In this document: positions 9,105 through 18,671 of the stretch, piece by piece
How the letters are laid out: every line of letters begins with the position of its first letter
Position numbering within the stretch: position 1 is the stretch's first letter
NCBI GenBank assembly: GCA_902564535.1
Contig: CACFBG010000009.1
Location: forward strand, 1-45,702
DNA length: 45,702 nucleotides
Direction of reading: 5' to 3'
Source of the DNA: an uncultured Prochlorococcus sp.
GTDB lineage: Bacteria > Cyanobacteriota > Cyanobacteriia > PCC-6307 > Cyanobiaceae
Position numbers and translations under genes: made by a program
The notes under the pieces: model-generated
What the model was told of the DNA's origin: nothing
Database searches by the model: none
The model's input: the letters and a program-made list of their open reading frames with translations, nothing else

Positions 9105-10903
9105 AAATAAGAAGCCAAACATGGCTTCAAATAGCAATTTTTTCATTATTGCTAGGAGCAGGTGCAGCAATTTTAGAAAAAGTTTTTTGGATAGGAGTAG
9201 ATTCAACATTACCTAAGACAAATAAAGTTATAAGTTTCAGCCGCCCTGGAACAATTACAATTCTTTCGTCAAATGAAAAGATTATACAAAAGTTAGGGCC
9301 AGCAACACAAGAAAAACTTAGCCCAGGCAATATGCCTTTACTTGTAAAGCAAGCATTTATTGCAGCTGAAGATAGAAGATTCTACGATCATAAAGGAGTA
9401 GATTTATGGGGAATTAGTAGAGCACTTATAAGAAATCTTCGGGAAGGTTCCGTTAAAGAAGGTGGAAGTACTATTACTCAGCAATTAGCTAGGACTGTCT
9501 TCCTTAATCAAGATAAAAGCCTAACTAGAAAATTAAAAGAAGTGACGCTTTCCTTCAAGCTAGAAAGAGAACTAAGTAAAGAAGAAATTCTGGAGCAATA
9601 TCTTAATTATGTGTATTTAGGTTCTGGTGCATATGGTATAGCCGATGCTTCATGGGTTTACTTTTCTAAAACACCAGATCTTTTAAGCCTCGAAGAAGCT
9701 GCTTTAATAGCTGGATTAGCCCCAGCACCTTCTTTCTTCTCTCCTTTAGTAAATCCAAATTTAGCTCTTAAACGAAGATCTGTTGTACTTAATAGAATGC
9801 AAAATGAAGGATTTATAACAAAAAATGAGTTGTTAAATACAATTGAAAAACCTCTAAAAATTACACCTGCGAAACCAAAATACTTAAATAGTAAAGCCCC
9901 TTTCTTTACTAGCTGGGTTGCCCAAAAGCTTCCTGAATTTCTGACTGTAGAACAAATAGAATTAGGAGGTATTATTATAAAAACAAGTCTTAATCTTGAT
10001 TGGCAAATAAAAGCCAGAGAGATAATTCGAGAATATGCTCCTTTAGGGATGGAAGGTGCAATAGTTTCAATAGAACCTCAATCAGGCCTAGTAAGAGTGC
10101 TCGTAGGAGGAAAAGATTTTAATAACAATCAATTCAATAGAGCAACACAGGCTCTTAGATCTCCTGGCTCAACATTCAAATTATTTCCTTACCTTGCTGC
10201 ATTAAAAAAAGGTATTTCTCCAGAGGAAATATACAACGATAAGCCTAAATGTTGGGAGAACTATTGCCCAAAGAATTTTAAAGAGAATTATCTAGGAGAA
10301 GTTACAATGGCTAAAGCTTTTGAACAATCCTTAAACACCATAGCAGTGGATATTTTAGACCAAGTAGGTTTTAAAGAAGTCATTTCACTTGCAAATAAAT
10401 TGGGTGTTGGTAGAGATAATAAATTAGGTTTCTATTACCCTCTCGCTATTGGTGCATATGAACAAACCTTATTAAACATGACCGGTGCCTATGCTGGCAT
10501 AGCCAATAGAGGTAATTACAAAGAACCTATACCATTTGAAGAAATAAGAGGTCCGAATAATTCCCTCATCTGGAGCAACGATACTAAAAGAATAAAAGAT
10601 AAGTTTGTAGTTTCATCCACTATCGCTGATACCATGAATTGGATGCTCCAAAGGGCCGTAAAGTATGGAACAGGTAAAGCAAGTGAAATAAAAGGTAAGA
10701 ACGTAGCAGGAAAAACAGGGACCTCAGAAGGAGGAAGAGACCTTTGGTTTATTGGATCCCTGCCAAAAATAACTACGGGGGTCTGGTTAGGTTTTGACGA
10801 TAATAGAAAAACAAAATTAAGTAGTGGAGAAGCTGCAAATACCTGGAAAGTTTTTACGAAAAAAATTCTTAAAGATCTAGATAATTTAAGTTCTAATAAT
10901 TGA
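9101..10903 (+). CDS. Class A penicillin-binding protein (bifunctional transglycosylase/transpeptidase)
   Basis: A 600-residue PBP1-type enzyme that polymerises and cross-links peptidoglycan at the cell membrane. It has one N-terminal membrane anchor (about 8-27), a GT51 glycosyltransferase domain with catalytic EDRRFYDH (90-97) and GGSTITQQL (121-129), and a transpeptidase domain with the serine motif STFK (357-360), SLN (410-412) and KTGT (538-541). All catalytic motifs are present. The start codon overlaps the chlG stop by four bases. The pairing with photosynthesis genes petP and chlG is notable. The exact PBP1 subtype cannot be fixed from sequence alone. Confidence 0.94.
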   Translation: MKIRSQTWLQIAIFSLLLGAGAAILEKVFWIGVDSTLPKTNKVISFSRPGTITILSSNEKIIQKLGPATQEKLSPGNMPLLVKQAFIAAEDRRFYDHKGVDLWGISRALIRNLREGSVKEGGSTITQQLARTVFLNQDKSLTRKLKEVTLSFKLERELSKEEILEQYLNYVYLGSGAYGIADASWVYFSKTPDLLSLEEAALIAGLAPAPSFFSPLVNPNLALKRRSVVLNRMQNEGFITKNELLNTIEKPLKITPAKPKYLNSKAPFFTSWVAQKLPEFLTVEQIELGGIIIKTSLNLDWQIKAREIIREYAPLGMEGAIVSIEPQSGLVRVLVGGKDFNNNQFNRATQALRSPGSTFKLFPYLAALKKGISPEEIYNDKPKCWENYCPKNFKENYLGEVTMAKAFEQSLNTIAVDILDQVGFKEVISLANKLGVGRDNKLGFYYPLAIGAYEQTLLNMTGAYAGIANRGNYKEPIPFEEIRGPNNSLIWSNDTKRIKDKFVVSSTIADTMNWMLQRAVKYGTGKASEIKGKNVAGKTGTSEGGRDLWFIGSLPKITTGVWLGFDDNRKTKLSSGEAANTWKVFTKKILKDLDNLSSNN

Positions 10904-10945
10904 TAATTTATCCTTAAAGTACACAGGAAAGAATAAGGTTTATCT

Positions 10946-12247
10946 TTAGAGATAATCAATAACTGCGCCATAAAAACCATCTCCCAGATCAGATAAACTT
11001 GGCCACATCTGATTTTCTTTGCGCAATATCAATTTTCGATTTTGCTTTAGGAACCAATTAATCTGACTGAAATTTTCACTAGGGTTAATGGTGCATGTTG
11101 AATATACAATTCTTCCCCCAGGTGCCAACAAAGGCAAAACACTCTCTAATATTTTCCTTTGCAAGACTATTAACTCAGAAATCATTGAAGGAGAAACCCT
11201 CCATCTAGCATCTGGATTCCTAGCTAGTGTCCCCAAACCTGAACAAGGTGCGTCTATCAATATTTTTTGAAAATAATTTCGCCAATCTGGTTTTAGTTGA
11301 AGCAAATCACAACAATCAGCTTGAAGAAAATTCAAACAATTCAAACCAAGACGTTCCGCATTAATAATAACTTTATTTAATCTTTTCCTAGAGCGATCAA
11401 CAGCCCAAACTTCACCTCTATCATGAATTAATTCTGCGATATGGGTTGATTTCCCTCCTGGAGCAGAACAAACATCCAATATACGTTCATTGGGTTGTGG
11501 ATCTAATAAAGGAGCGACCCATTGAGAGGATCGATCTTGAACGCACCATTTCCCTTCTTTATATCCAGGCCAATTGCGAATATCACCAGCAGTAGTTTTT
11601 ACCTGTAATCCATTTGGACAATTGCTAATCTCATCAGAGCTAATTCCATAGTCAAGCAAATTTTGTTTTATTTCTGCTTGATTTGATTTAAGAGTATTTA
11701 TTCTTAAATCAATTGGAGGAGATTGGTTAAAAGCCTTGGCAATTATTTGAGCTTTTTCTTTACCCGCCCAACAAATTAAATCATTTGCCAACCAAACTGG
11801 AAGAGAAGAATTCTGAGCAATTCGATTTGCATCATCTTTAGGAGTTGGTAAATCTATTCCTTCTTCCTTCGCACGGACAGCAGCTCTTAATATTCCATTT
11901 ACAACTACTGAAAGCTTTGCGAAATTACTTTTTTTACTTAATTCAACTGAGGTATTTACAATGGCTCCACTTGGAATTCTATCCATAAAAAGGATCTGAT
12001 ATAAACCTATATGAAGTAACCATCTAAGTAGAGGAGGCTGTTTTAATGCAGAAATCTTTCCCAAATAATCAATCCAACAATCCAAATAATATCTCTGTCT
12101 TATAGCTCCAAATGCTATCTCGGTGGTTAATCTTTTATCTAAGGGACTTAATTCTGTGCGAGAAAATACCTTGTTTAGAGCCACATCTGAATAAGCTCCA
12201 GCTGCTACTAACTGAAGGATTTGCCATGCTGCCTTTCTAGGTTGCAT
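10946..12247 (-). CDS. rsmB: 16S rRNA m5C967 methyltransferase (RsmB/Sun)
   Basis: RsmB methylates C967 of 16S rRNA. The N-terminal NusB-like RNA-binding domain is followed by the Rossmann catalytic domain. Counting from a TTG at 12277, the SAM-binding segment VCSAPGGKS is at 269-277 and the two catalytic cysteines lie in DAPCSG (C345) and STCTINPSEN (C395). I chose the ATG at 12247 (MQPRKAAWQILQ) because the family's conserved part begins there; in-frame alternatives are ATG 12256 and TTG 12277. The gene is convergent with the penicillin-binding protein, their stops about 40 bases apart. Confidence 0.93.
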   Translation of the reverse strand: MQPRKAAWQILQLVAAGAYSDVALNKVFSRTELSPLDKRLTTEIAFGAIRQRYYLDCWIDYLGKISALKQPPLLRWLLHIGLYQILFMDRIPSGAIVNTSVELSKKSNFAKLSVVVNGILRAAVRAKEEGIDLPTPKDDANRIAQNSSLPVWLANDLICWAGKEKAQIIAKAFNQSPPIDLRINTLKSNQAEIKQNLLDYGISSDEISNCPNGLQVKTTAGDIRNWPGYKEGKWCVQDRSSQWVAPLLDPQPNERILDVCSAPGGKSTHIAELIHDRGEVWAVDRSRKRLNKVIINAERLGLNCLNFLQADCCDLLQLKPDWRNYFQKILIDAPCSGLGTLARNPDARWRVSPSMISELIVLQRKILESVLPLLAPGGRIVYSTCTINPSENFSQINWFLKQNRKLILRKENQMWPSLSDLGDGFYGAVIDYL

Positions 12248-12277
12248 TCCAAGCATTTTGGGTTTATAAGGTTTCAA

Positions 12278-12663
12278 AAATAATTTCTTACAAGAATTTG
12301 TTAGCCAACTTTATTTTAATAATAAAACAGTAAAAGATAAATAAACTTTGCAGATTTTAAAGGTCTTTGATTTTATCTAAATCTAATAATATAGTCCATA
12401 TATAAATTTCACTTTAATTGTTTTATTCAACAGATTTTTTCTTCTATTGCACTAATGCCTGAAGTTGTTTCTTGACATTGAAAATAATTCAAATATAAAG
12501 TCAACTTCCAGAACAAAAGTCTTAGAAGCAAGGTCCAATAATTTTTCATTCCACACATTAAAAATTAATGTATTCTGTTATTTGGCAATATTTTGCTAAA
12601 TTTCTATTAAGGATTTCACTGTCTATTTCTAAAAACTATTTTTTCTACGTTATTTTTTGATTT
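12278..12663. other. Divergent intergenic region, no gene recognised
   Basis: About 390 AT-rich bases between the divergent rsmB and trmH genes. Stops are frequent in all frames and I see no strong hairpin, repeat or recognisable RNA. It must carry both promoters. Confidence 0.5.
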
Positions 12664-13356
12664 ATGCCTGTACTAACCAGACGCTTTGAAAAAATTAGAA
12701 ATATTTTAAATTCTAGAATGACTGATCTAACAGTTGTACTTGAAGATATTGAAAAACCACACAATATCTCTGCAATTATACGTAGCTGTGATGCAGTTGG
12801 AGTATTAGAAGCTCATTCTATAGGAAAAGAAGGGAAATCATTGCAAACATTTAATAGTACTGCTCAAGGTAGCCAAAAATGGGTCAAAATTAAAAGCCAT
12901 AAAACTATAAATAGTGCTATAAAAGAGCTTAAAATAAAAGGTTTCAAGATATATGGAACTGTTCTTGGAGATAAATCTTGTGATTACAGAGATTGCGATT
13001 TCACTGGACCTACTGCTTTTGTTCTAGGAGCAGAAAAATGGGGCTTAAATAAAGAAACAATTGCATTAATGGACCAATCCATTTTTATACCTATGAGAGG
13101 AATGGTTCAATCACTAAATGTTTCAGTTGCCACCGCTATATTACTTTTCGAAGCACTTAGACAAAGAGAAAAGCTTGGATTAGTTCCTACTGATGGTGAA
13201 GGGATTGAAGAAAAAGTCTATAAAGATACTATTTTTGAATGGACCTATCCAGATGTTGCAAAATGGTGCAAAAAGAAAGGCATAGATTATCCAAGTATCA
13301 ATAATAAAGGTGAAATAATAGATAACCTTCCTAGAACTGAAAAGTTGAGATGTTAA
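12664..13356 (+). CDS. trmH: tRNA (guanosine-2'-O-)-methyltransferase, TrmH/SpoU type
   Basis: A 230-residue SPOUT methyltransferase that 2'-O-methylates G18 in the D-loop of tRNAs. The three SPOUT motifs are visible: KPHNISAIIRSCDAVGV (motif 1, with the catalytic Arg), FVLGAEKWGL (motif 2) and IPMRGMVQSLNVSVATAI (motif 3), which together build the knot that binds SAM. The short C-terminal helical tail is typical of TrmH rather than TrmL. ATG at 12664. The stop lies three bases before the end of the convergent permease gene. Confidence 0.93.
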   Translation: MPVLTRRFEKIRNILNSRMTDLTVVLEDIEKPHNISAIIRSCDAVGVLEAHSIGKEGKSLQTFNSTAQGSQKWVKIKSHKTINSAIKELKIKGFKIYGTVLGDKSCDYRDCDFTGPTAFVLGAEKWGLNKETIALMDQSIFIPMRGMVQSLNVSVATAILLFEALRQREKLGLVPTDGEGIEEKVYKDTIFEWTYPDVAKWCKKKGIDYPSINNKGEIIDNLPRTEKLRC

Positions 13357-13359
13357 TAA

Positions 13360-14217
13360 TTAATCTACTCTACTCACCCAATTCTCCAAACCTTCTCCGA
13401 TAAAAGAAAGTCCTATAACTAAAATAAACATTGCCAAACCTGGGTACAAAGCTGTCCACCATATCCCTGTTGGGACTGCAGATAAAGCCATATTCAAATC
13501 GCTTCCCCACTCTGGAACTGTCTCTGGCAATCCTAATCCAAGGAAGCCTAAACTTCCTAAAACCAAAACAGAATCAGCAGCATTAAGAGTCAAAAGAACA
13601 GGGATGGATGTTATTACATTTCGGAATAAATATTTACGCAAAATCCATAAAGGTCCGGCACCAAGTGTTTTAGCTGCCTGAACAAATAGTTCTGATTTTA
13701 CTTGAGCAGTTTGATTCCTAACAATACGAAAATATTGAGGTATATAAACTACACACAAAGCAATTGCTGCATTTAATATCCCTCTTCCCAACAGAAATGC
13801 AATTACAACAGATAACAGTAAAACAGGGATAGTATATAAAGTATCCATCAATAAAACCAATATCCTATCTACCCACCCTCCTAGATATCCACTAATCATT
13901 CCTAAAGGTAATCCAATAAAAACTCCAAGGGTTAAAGCTAGAACAACAATCTGTAATGCAACTCCTGCTCCTGCCATTGTCCGAAAACATACATCTCTTC
14001 CAAGTCGATCAGTCCCACACCAATGAGCGAAAGAAGGAGGAGAATATATTGGATTATCAATACCAAAATTTGTCTGAGAGGAGAACCAATTCGAACTAGT
14101 TAAGATCAGAGTTATTAAGGCCGCAAGAATATATATTCCAACAATCAAGGTACCAAGCACTACCAAACGAGAAGAAAGAGTACTTAATGCTTTTTTTTGC
14201 TTAGAGAAAATGTCCAA
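13360..14217 (-). CDS. ABC transporter permease, DppC/OppC type
   Basis: A 285-residue inner-membrane permease of the dipeptide/oligopeptide/nickel ABC family. It has about six membrane segments and the family's periplasmic motif HWCGTDRLGRDVCFR (about 66-80). The EAA-type loop that contacts the ATPase is AAKTLGAGPLWILRKYL (about 184-200). No DppB, ATPase or binding protein lies beside it, so the rest of the transporter is encoded elsewhere, as is common in picocyanobacteria. Translation appears to start at TTG 14217 (MDIFSKQKKA). Substrate is undetermined; peptides are the family default. Confidence 0.88.
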   Translation of the reverse strand: MDIFSKQKKALSTLSSRLVVLGTLIVGIYILAALITLILTSSNWFSSQTNFGIDNPIYSPPSFAHWCGTDRLGRDVCFRTMAGAGVALQIVVLALTLGVFIGLPLGMISGYLGGWVDRILVLLMDTLYTIPVLLLSVVIAFLLGRGILNAAIALCVVYIPQYFRIVRNQTAQVKSELFVQAAKTLGAGPLWILRKYLFRNVITSIPVLLTLNAADSVLVLGSLGFLGLGLPETVPEWGSDLNMALSAVPTGIWWTALYPGLAMFILVIGLSFIGEGLENWVSRVD

Positions 14218-14303
14218 AAAGTAAAGCCTATTAATATTTCCAGCCTAAAGGTAGAAATTCCAAAAAAAAACGCTTGAATATTTAAAATTAGTTTTTTTTA
14301 ATC

Positions 14304-14477
14304 ATGTACAACAGAAATGATGGCCTTACAGTTGGCGAGTTAACAATGACCATTGGTGCATTATTAATTGCAGGATTTTTATGGTCTTCAATTGCCAATA
14401 AAGAAGAAAGAAGCCCAAAATCATCATATCTATTTGAATCAGGTCTCAAGATTGAAAGAATAAATAAGATTATTTAA
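14304..14477 (+). CDS. Small single-pass membrane protein, unrecognised
   Basis: A 57-residue ORF beginning [17 protein letters not shown], with one clear hydrophobic helix (about residues 13-30, ending in FLWSS) and a charged tail [13 protein letters not shown]. The helix followed by a basic/acidic soluble tail is the typical layout of small thylakoid or plasma-membrane proteins. Its stop overlaps the convergent lepA stop by four bases, so the two transcripts must overlap. I do not recognise a family and there is no ribosome-binding site. Comparison with other Prochlorococcus genomes would settle whether it is conserved. Confidence 0.6.
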   Translation: MYNRNDGLTVGELTMTIGALLIAGFLWSSIANKEERSPKSSYLFESGLKIERINKII

Positions 14478-16282
14478 TTATTTAATTTTAAAACGGCCAT
14501 GAAAGCCTCTTGAGGGACATCGACTTTACCCATAGCCTTCATTCTTTTCTTGCCCTTAGCTTGCTTTTGAAGTAGTTTTTTCTTTCTTGATATATCACCA
14601 CCATAACATTTTGATAAAACATCTTTCCTTACTGCACTAATACTTTCACTGGCAATAATCCTACTGCCAATAGAAGCCTGCAAAGGAATTTTAAATTGCT
14701 GTCTAGGAATAAGTTCCTTTAATTTTTCAACTAAACTTTTACCAACACTATAAGCATTATCTTTGTGAACAATCGTAGTTAAAGGATCTGCTCTTTCCGC
14801 GTTTATTAATACATCTAATCTTACTAATTCATTGATACGGTATCCAATTAAATGGTACTCCATTGAAGCATATCCTTTTGTCCTACTTTTCATTTGATCA
14901 AAGAAATCCGTAACAACTTCTGCCAGAGGTATCTCATAAATAAGTGTTACTCTATCAGTAGTTATATACTTCATATCAATAAATTCCCCTCTTCTCTCTT
15001 GGCAAAGTCCCATTAAAGTTCCATTGTATTCATTTGGAGCATATATTTCAATTCTGACATAAGGCTCTTCAATTGATAACCTCTTCTGAGGATCAGGCAA
15101 TATTGCAGGGTTATCTATTTTCAACACTTCTCCATCAATCATATTTACTTGATAAATAACTGATGGAGCTGTAACAATTAAATCCAAATCATATTCTCTT
15201 TCTAGCCTTTCTTGAACGATTTCCATATGAAGTAATCCTAGGAAACCACATCTAAATCCAAACCCCATTGCACTACTAGTTTCAGGCTCATATTTCAAAG
15301 CAGCATCTGAAAGTTGCAACTTATCCAAAGCCTCTCTTAAGTCTGGATATTGATCGGCATCAGTAGGGAAAAGCCCACAAAAAACCATAGGTTTTGCCTC
15401 TTTATATCCAGGCAAAGGGTCCTTAGCGGGAGAACTAAGCAATGTAATTGTATCTCCTACTCTTGCATCAGCAACTGATTTAATTGAAGCAGCTAAGTAA
15501 CCAACTTCTCCTGCATGAAGTTCATTAACTTTGCATTGATCTGGAGACATAACACCTATTTCATCCAATTCATATGTCTTTTTACTAGCCATTAATAAGA
15601 TTTTATCCTTTAGGCTAATGCGACCACTGATTACCCTAAAATAAACAATAACTCCACGATATGGGTCATAATAGGAATCAAAAATTAAGGCCTTAGTAGA
15701 TTCTTTAAGAGTATCTTTTGGAGCAGGAATTCGGTCCACCACTGCCTGCAATATGGATTGAACCCCTAAACCAGTTTTAGCTGAGCAATCTATAGCATTA
15801 GATGTATCTAATCCAATAATAGTTTCTATTTCTTTTTTAATTCTTTTAGGATCGGCACCAGGCAAATCTATTTTATTTAAAACTGGAATTATTTCTAAAT
15901 CATTTTCAAGTGCAAGATAAACATTTGCCAAGGTTTGTGCTTCTACGCCCTGACTTGCATCTACAACCAAGAGAGCTCCTTCACAAGCTTGTAAAGATCG
16001 ACTAACTTCATATGAAAAATCAACGTGTCCTGGAGTATCAATCAAATTCAAAACATATTCTTGCTTATCAATGGCTACATATTTCATTCGTGCTGCCTGT
16101 AATTTGATAGTTATGCCTCTTTCTCTTTCTAGCTCCATATTGTCTAGAAATTGTTCTTGCATATCTCTTACAGAGACAGTGCCAGTGTCTTGCAAAAGCC
16201 TGTCTGCCAAAGTCGACTTTCCATGGTCGATATGGGCAATAATACAAAAGTTTCTCAAACGAGAAACTGGGATGTCGGTCAT
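14474..16282 (-). CDS. lepA: Elongation factor 4 (back-translocating GTPase)
   Basis: LepA/EF4, a ribosome-bound GTPase that can reverse translocation and aids translation and initiation under stress. Full length at 602 residues. G-domain motifs are AHIDHGKST (G1, near 15-24), DTPGHVDF (G3, near 83) and NKID (G4). The LepA-specific C-terminal domain is present, including the conserved [19 protein letters not shown] and [13 protein letters not shown] segments that contact the ribosomal A-site/P-site region. ATG at 16282 ([11 protein letters not shown]). Confidence 0.98.
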   Translation of the reverse strand: MTDIPVSRLRNFCIIAHIDHGKSTLADRLLQDTGTVSVRDMQEQFLDNMELERERGITIKLQAARMKYVAIDKQEYVLNLIDTPGHVDFSYEVSRSLQACEGALLVVDASQGVEAQTLANVYLALENDLEIIPVLNKIDLPGADPKRIKKEIETIIGLDTSNAIDCSAKTGLGVQSILQAVVDRIPAPKDTLKESTKALIFDSYYDPYRGVIVYFRVISGRISLKDKILLMASKKTYELDEIGVMSPDQCKVNELHAGEVGYLAASIKSVADARVGDTITLLSSPAKDPLPGYKEAKPMVFCGLFPTDADQYPDLREALDKLQLSDAALKYEPETSSAMGFGFRCGFLGLLHMEIVQERLEREYDLDLIVTAPSVIYQVNMIDGEVLKIDNPAILPDPQKRLSIEEPYVRIEIYAPNEYNGTLMGLCQERRGEFIDMKYITTDRVTLIYEIPLAEVVTDFFDQMKSRTKGYASMEYHLIGYRINELVRLDVLINAERADPLTTIVHKDNAYSVGKSLVEKLKELIPRQQFKIPLQASIGSRIIASESISAVRKDVLSKCYGGDISRKKKLLQKQAKGKKRMKAMGKVDVPQEAFMAVLKLNN

Positions 16283-16372
16283 TCGAATTGAGAGTGGCTG
16301 CTAAAGTTGAAGTTTTCTAAGGATTGATTTTTCATACATAATAGGAGCATAATGAAAAGAAATACTAAATAA

Positions 16373-17830
16373 TTAAAGTCCTAAAAAAGATTTAGTTCTT
16401 TGTCTCAATTCTTCAAGCCCTATATGGTTTTTATTCAGATCTAGTCCATAACTTGGTAATAGCTTAGTAAGTCTATCTTTCCACAAATCATCTCTCATTT
16501 GATCAGGCCAACATCTCTCTAAAACTTCCATCATCGCTTTAACTGCTGTACTCGCACCAGGAGAAGCGCCCAAAAGCACTGCCAAAGAGCCATCCTCAGA
16601 AGTAACAAGCTCAGTACCCATCTGCAAAACACCTCCATTAGGAGTATTTTTTATAATCTGAACTCTCTGACCTGCAATTGAAAGCTTCCAATCATTTAAT
16701 GAAGCTTTTGGGCAAAAATCCTTCAATAAATCTAAACGATCATTCTCAGTTAATAAAAGTTGATTTAAAAGATACTTTATTAAAGTAATATTATTTAAGC
16801 CTACTTGCAACATTGGAGTCATATTTGAAGTGGTAATTGATTTAAAAAGATCCAAATAAGAACCATTCTTTAAGAACTTGCTACTAAATCCTGCGAAAGG
16901 GCCAAATAATAAGGATTTCTTACCAGAAATCCATCGACTATCCAAATGAGGGACAGACATAGGAGGGGAACCTAACTTGGCTTTCCCATAGACTTTTGCA
17001 TTATGTTGGTCTACTAAGAACTCATCGGAACATATCAACCATTGACCGCTTACAGGGAATCCAGCGTAACTCAATCCTTCAGGGATGCCAGATCTTTGCA
17101 AAAGATGTAAAGCGCCGCCTCCACATCCTAAAAAAACAAATTTTGACTGAATCTCAAATATCCTTCCTTGAGAGTCTAATTCTAACCTCCACAAATTATT
17201 ATTTCTATAAAGATTTTTCACTTCGGTTCGAAGCCTTAATTCTAATGAATTATTTTCAACCAAAGGTTCTAAATATAACTGTGTAAGTACACCAAAATCG
17301 ATATCCGTACCCCTTTCCACTCGTGTTCCAGCAAATAAATCTCCCGAAGATCTCCCTTCCATTACTAATGGCATCCAATCAGACAATTCAGCAAAGTCTG
17401 AACTGAACTCCATTTTTGAAAAAGCTTTAAAAGATACAATTTTCTCAAATCGTTTCTGCAGATATGCCACATCTTTTTCTCCCCAAACAAAGCTGATATG
17501 AGCAATTTGATTAAGAAACTTTGCTGGATCAATCCTTCCTAAAGATGCTAAAGACGCCCATAAATCAAGACTTAACTCAAAGGCAGCATTAATAGACAAA
17601 GCCTTTTGAGGATCAATTGAGCCATTAGGCAAAAGAGGCGTGTAATTAAGTTCACAGTTGGCTGCATGACCTGTTCCAGCATTATTAGTTGCAGCACTAC
17701 TTTCTAATCCAGGAGATTCCAAACGTTCAACCATTAAAAGCTTCATTTCTGGATCCAATTCATGAAGCAGCACAGCCAAAGTGCTACTCATGATGCCCCC
17801 GCCTACTAAAACAGCGTCATAATTATTCAC
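16373..17830 (-). CDS. mqo: Malate:quinone oxidoreductase
   Basis: A 485-residue membrane-associated FAD enzyme that oxidises malate to oxaloacetate and passes electrons directly to the quinone pool. The Rossmann FAD loop is VGGGIMSSTLAVLL (9-22), and the C-terminal FAD contact region contains GELVTSEDGSLAVLLGASPG-like sequence (read here as MGTELVTSEDGSLAVLLGAS). No NAD-malate dehydrogenase is seen here, which fits the known use of Mqo in picocyanobacteria. ATG at 17830. Divergent from the Nfu gene across about 100 bases. Confidence 0.96.
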   Translation of the reverse strand: MNNYDAVLVGGGIMSSTLAVLLHELDPEMKLLMVERLESPGLESSAATNNAGTGHAANCELNYTPLLPNGSIDPQKALSINAAFELSLDLWASLASLGRIDPAKFLNQIAHISFVWGEKDVAYLQKRFEKIVSFKAFSKMEFSSDFAELSDWMPLVMEGRSSGDLFAGTRVERGTDIDFGVLTQLYLEPLVENNSLELRLRTEVKNLYRNNNLWRLELDSQGRIFEIQSKFVFLGCGGGALHLLQRSGIPEGLSYAGFPVSGQWLICSDEFLVDQHNAKVYGKAKLGSPPMSVPHLDSRWISGKKSLLFGPFAGFSSKFLKNGSYLDLFKSITTSNMTPMLQVGLNNITLIKYLLNQLLLTENDRLDLLKDFCPKASLNDWKLSIAGQRVQIIKNTPNGGVLQMGTELVTSEDGSLAVLLGASPGASTAVKAMMEVLERCWPDQMRDDLWKDRLTKLLPSYGLDLNKNHIGLEELRQRTKSFLGL

Positions 17831-17933
17831 TGAAAATACGCATTCAAAGTAATCAACAAGAAATCAATAGGAATTACTCCCATATCATTGTCTCATTCAC
17901 TAGGCTAATCACATTGCATTCAAAACAGTATCA

Positions 17934-18179
17934 ATGAGCAGTACGAGCATGGACCTAACTTTAGAAAATGTAGAAGCAGTGTTAGACGAACTCAGGCCCT
18001 TTTTAATAGCTGATGGAGGGAATGTGGAAATAGTAGAAATTGATGGCCCAGTTGTGAAAGTTCGACTGCAAGGAGCATGTGGGAGCTGCCCAAGCAGCAC
18101 TATGACCCTAAAAATGGGAATAGAAAGGAAATTAAGAGAAACAATCCCTGAAGTTAGCGAGGTTATTCAGGTTCTTTAA
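17934..18179 (+). CDS. nfu: NfuA/NifU-like iron-sulfur cluster scaffold
   Basis: An 81-residue protein consisting only of the NifU C-terminal (Nfu) domain. The two cluster-binding cysteines are in GACGSCPSS (C49 and C52). Nfu proteins deliver [4Fe-4S] clusters to apoproteins and are the essential cluster scaffold for photosystem I in cyanobacteria. The nearby class V aminotransferase at 18668 may supply sulfur, though that is inference. ATG at 17934; an internal ATG at 17949 is possible. Confidence 0.93.
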   Translation: MSSTSMDLTLENVEAVLDELRPFLIADGGNVEIVEIDGPVVKVRLQGACGSCPSSTMTLKMGIERKLRETIPEVSEVIQVL

Positions 18180-18277
18180 AGAAGGGGCTCACAATTATTC
18201 TTAAATTATCAAGAGGGTCCTTTCTAGGAATATTTTCTAAAGTGAATACTTAATTGGCTATTTATCTAAATAAAGAA

Positions 18278-18541
18278 TCAAGATCCTTGAGAGAATTCAC
18301 GAGAGATAGCTGCCTCATAACTAAGGCAATCGATTTCGAGGCCCTTAGATATTGCATAACAAAGAGGTACTAGCGCTCCTATAACTAAAAATAATCCTAA
18401 CCCTGTTGACCAAAACAAAAGATATACAAATACAATATATATATGGAAGTATAAAAACTCCCTAGGCTTTTGAGGTGGCCACCTCAAAAGAGATCCAACG
18501 AAAAACAAAAATCCTTTCATTTGAGAGTCGAGTCCTTTCAC
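18278..18541 (-). CDS. Small two-pass membrane protein, unrecognised
   Basis: An 87-residue protein with two predicted membrane segments (about 30-47 and 48-64: FHIYIVFVYLLFWSTGLGLF then LVIGALVPLCYAISKGL), a basic N-terminus containing LLRWPPQKPREF, and a soluble tail ending in FSQGS. It opposes both flanking genes. Probably a lineage-conserved membrane protein; no function can be inferred. Internal Met8 (at 18520) is an alternative start. Confidence 0.6.
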   Translation of the reverse strand: MKGLDSQMKGFLFFVGSLLRWPPQKPREFLYFHIYIVFVYLLFWSTGLGLFLVIGALVPLCYAISKGLEIDCLSYEAAISREFSQGS

Positions 18542-18581
18542 AGTTGAATGTACTTGAGTAATTAGGGACTCATATCAAAGC

Positions 18582-18671
18582 ATGTCAAGAGATAATTTTG
18601 GTCATTATTTGCAAAATCATTTACCAAATCAAAATCCAATTCCAATCATTCCTCGCTTCAAAACTTCATGA
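18582..18671 (+). CDS. 29-residue ORF coupled to the aminotransferase start
   Basis: A short ORF, MSRDNFGHYLQNHL... ending PIPIIPRFKTS, whose TGA overlaps the ATG of the downstream aminotransferase in an ATGA. It is proline/asparagine-rich and has no recognisable family. The coupling geometry suggests a translated leader peptide, but chance cannot be excluded for an ORF this short. Confidence 0.3.
   Translation: MSRDNFGHYLQNHLPNQNPIPIIPRFKTS

Noticed and set aside
16071-16304. Antisense frame inside lepA
   Set aside because: Opposite strand of a well-conserved gene; no independent evidence.
16996-17286. Antisense frame inside mqo
   Set aside because: Overlaps conserved coding sequence and lacks protein-like composition.
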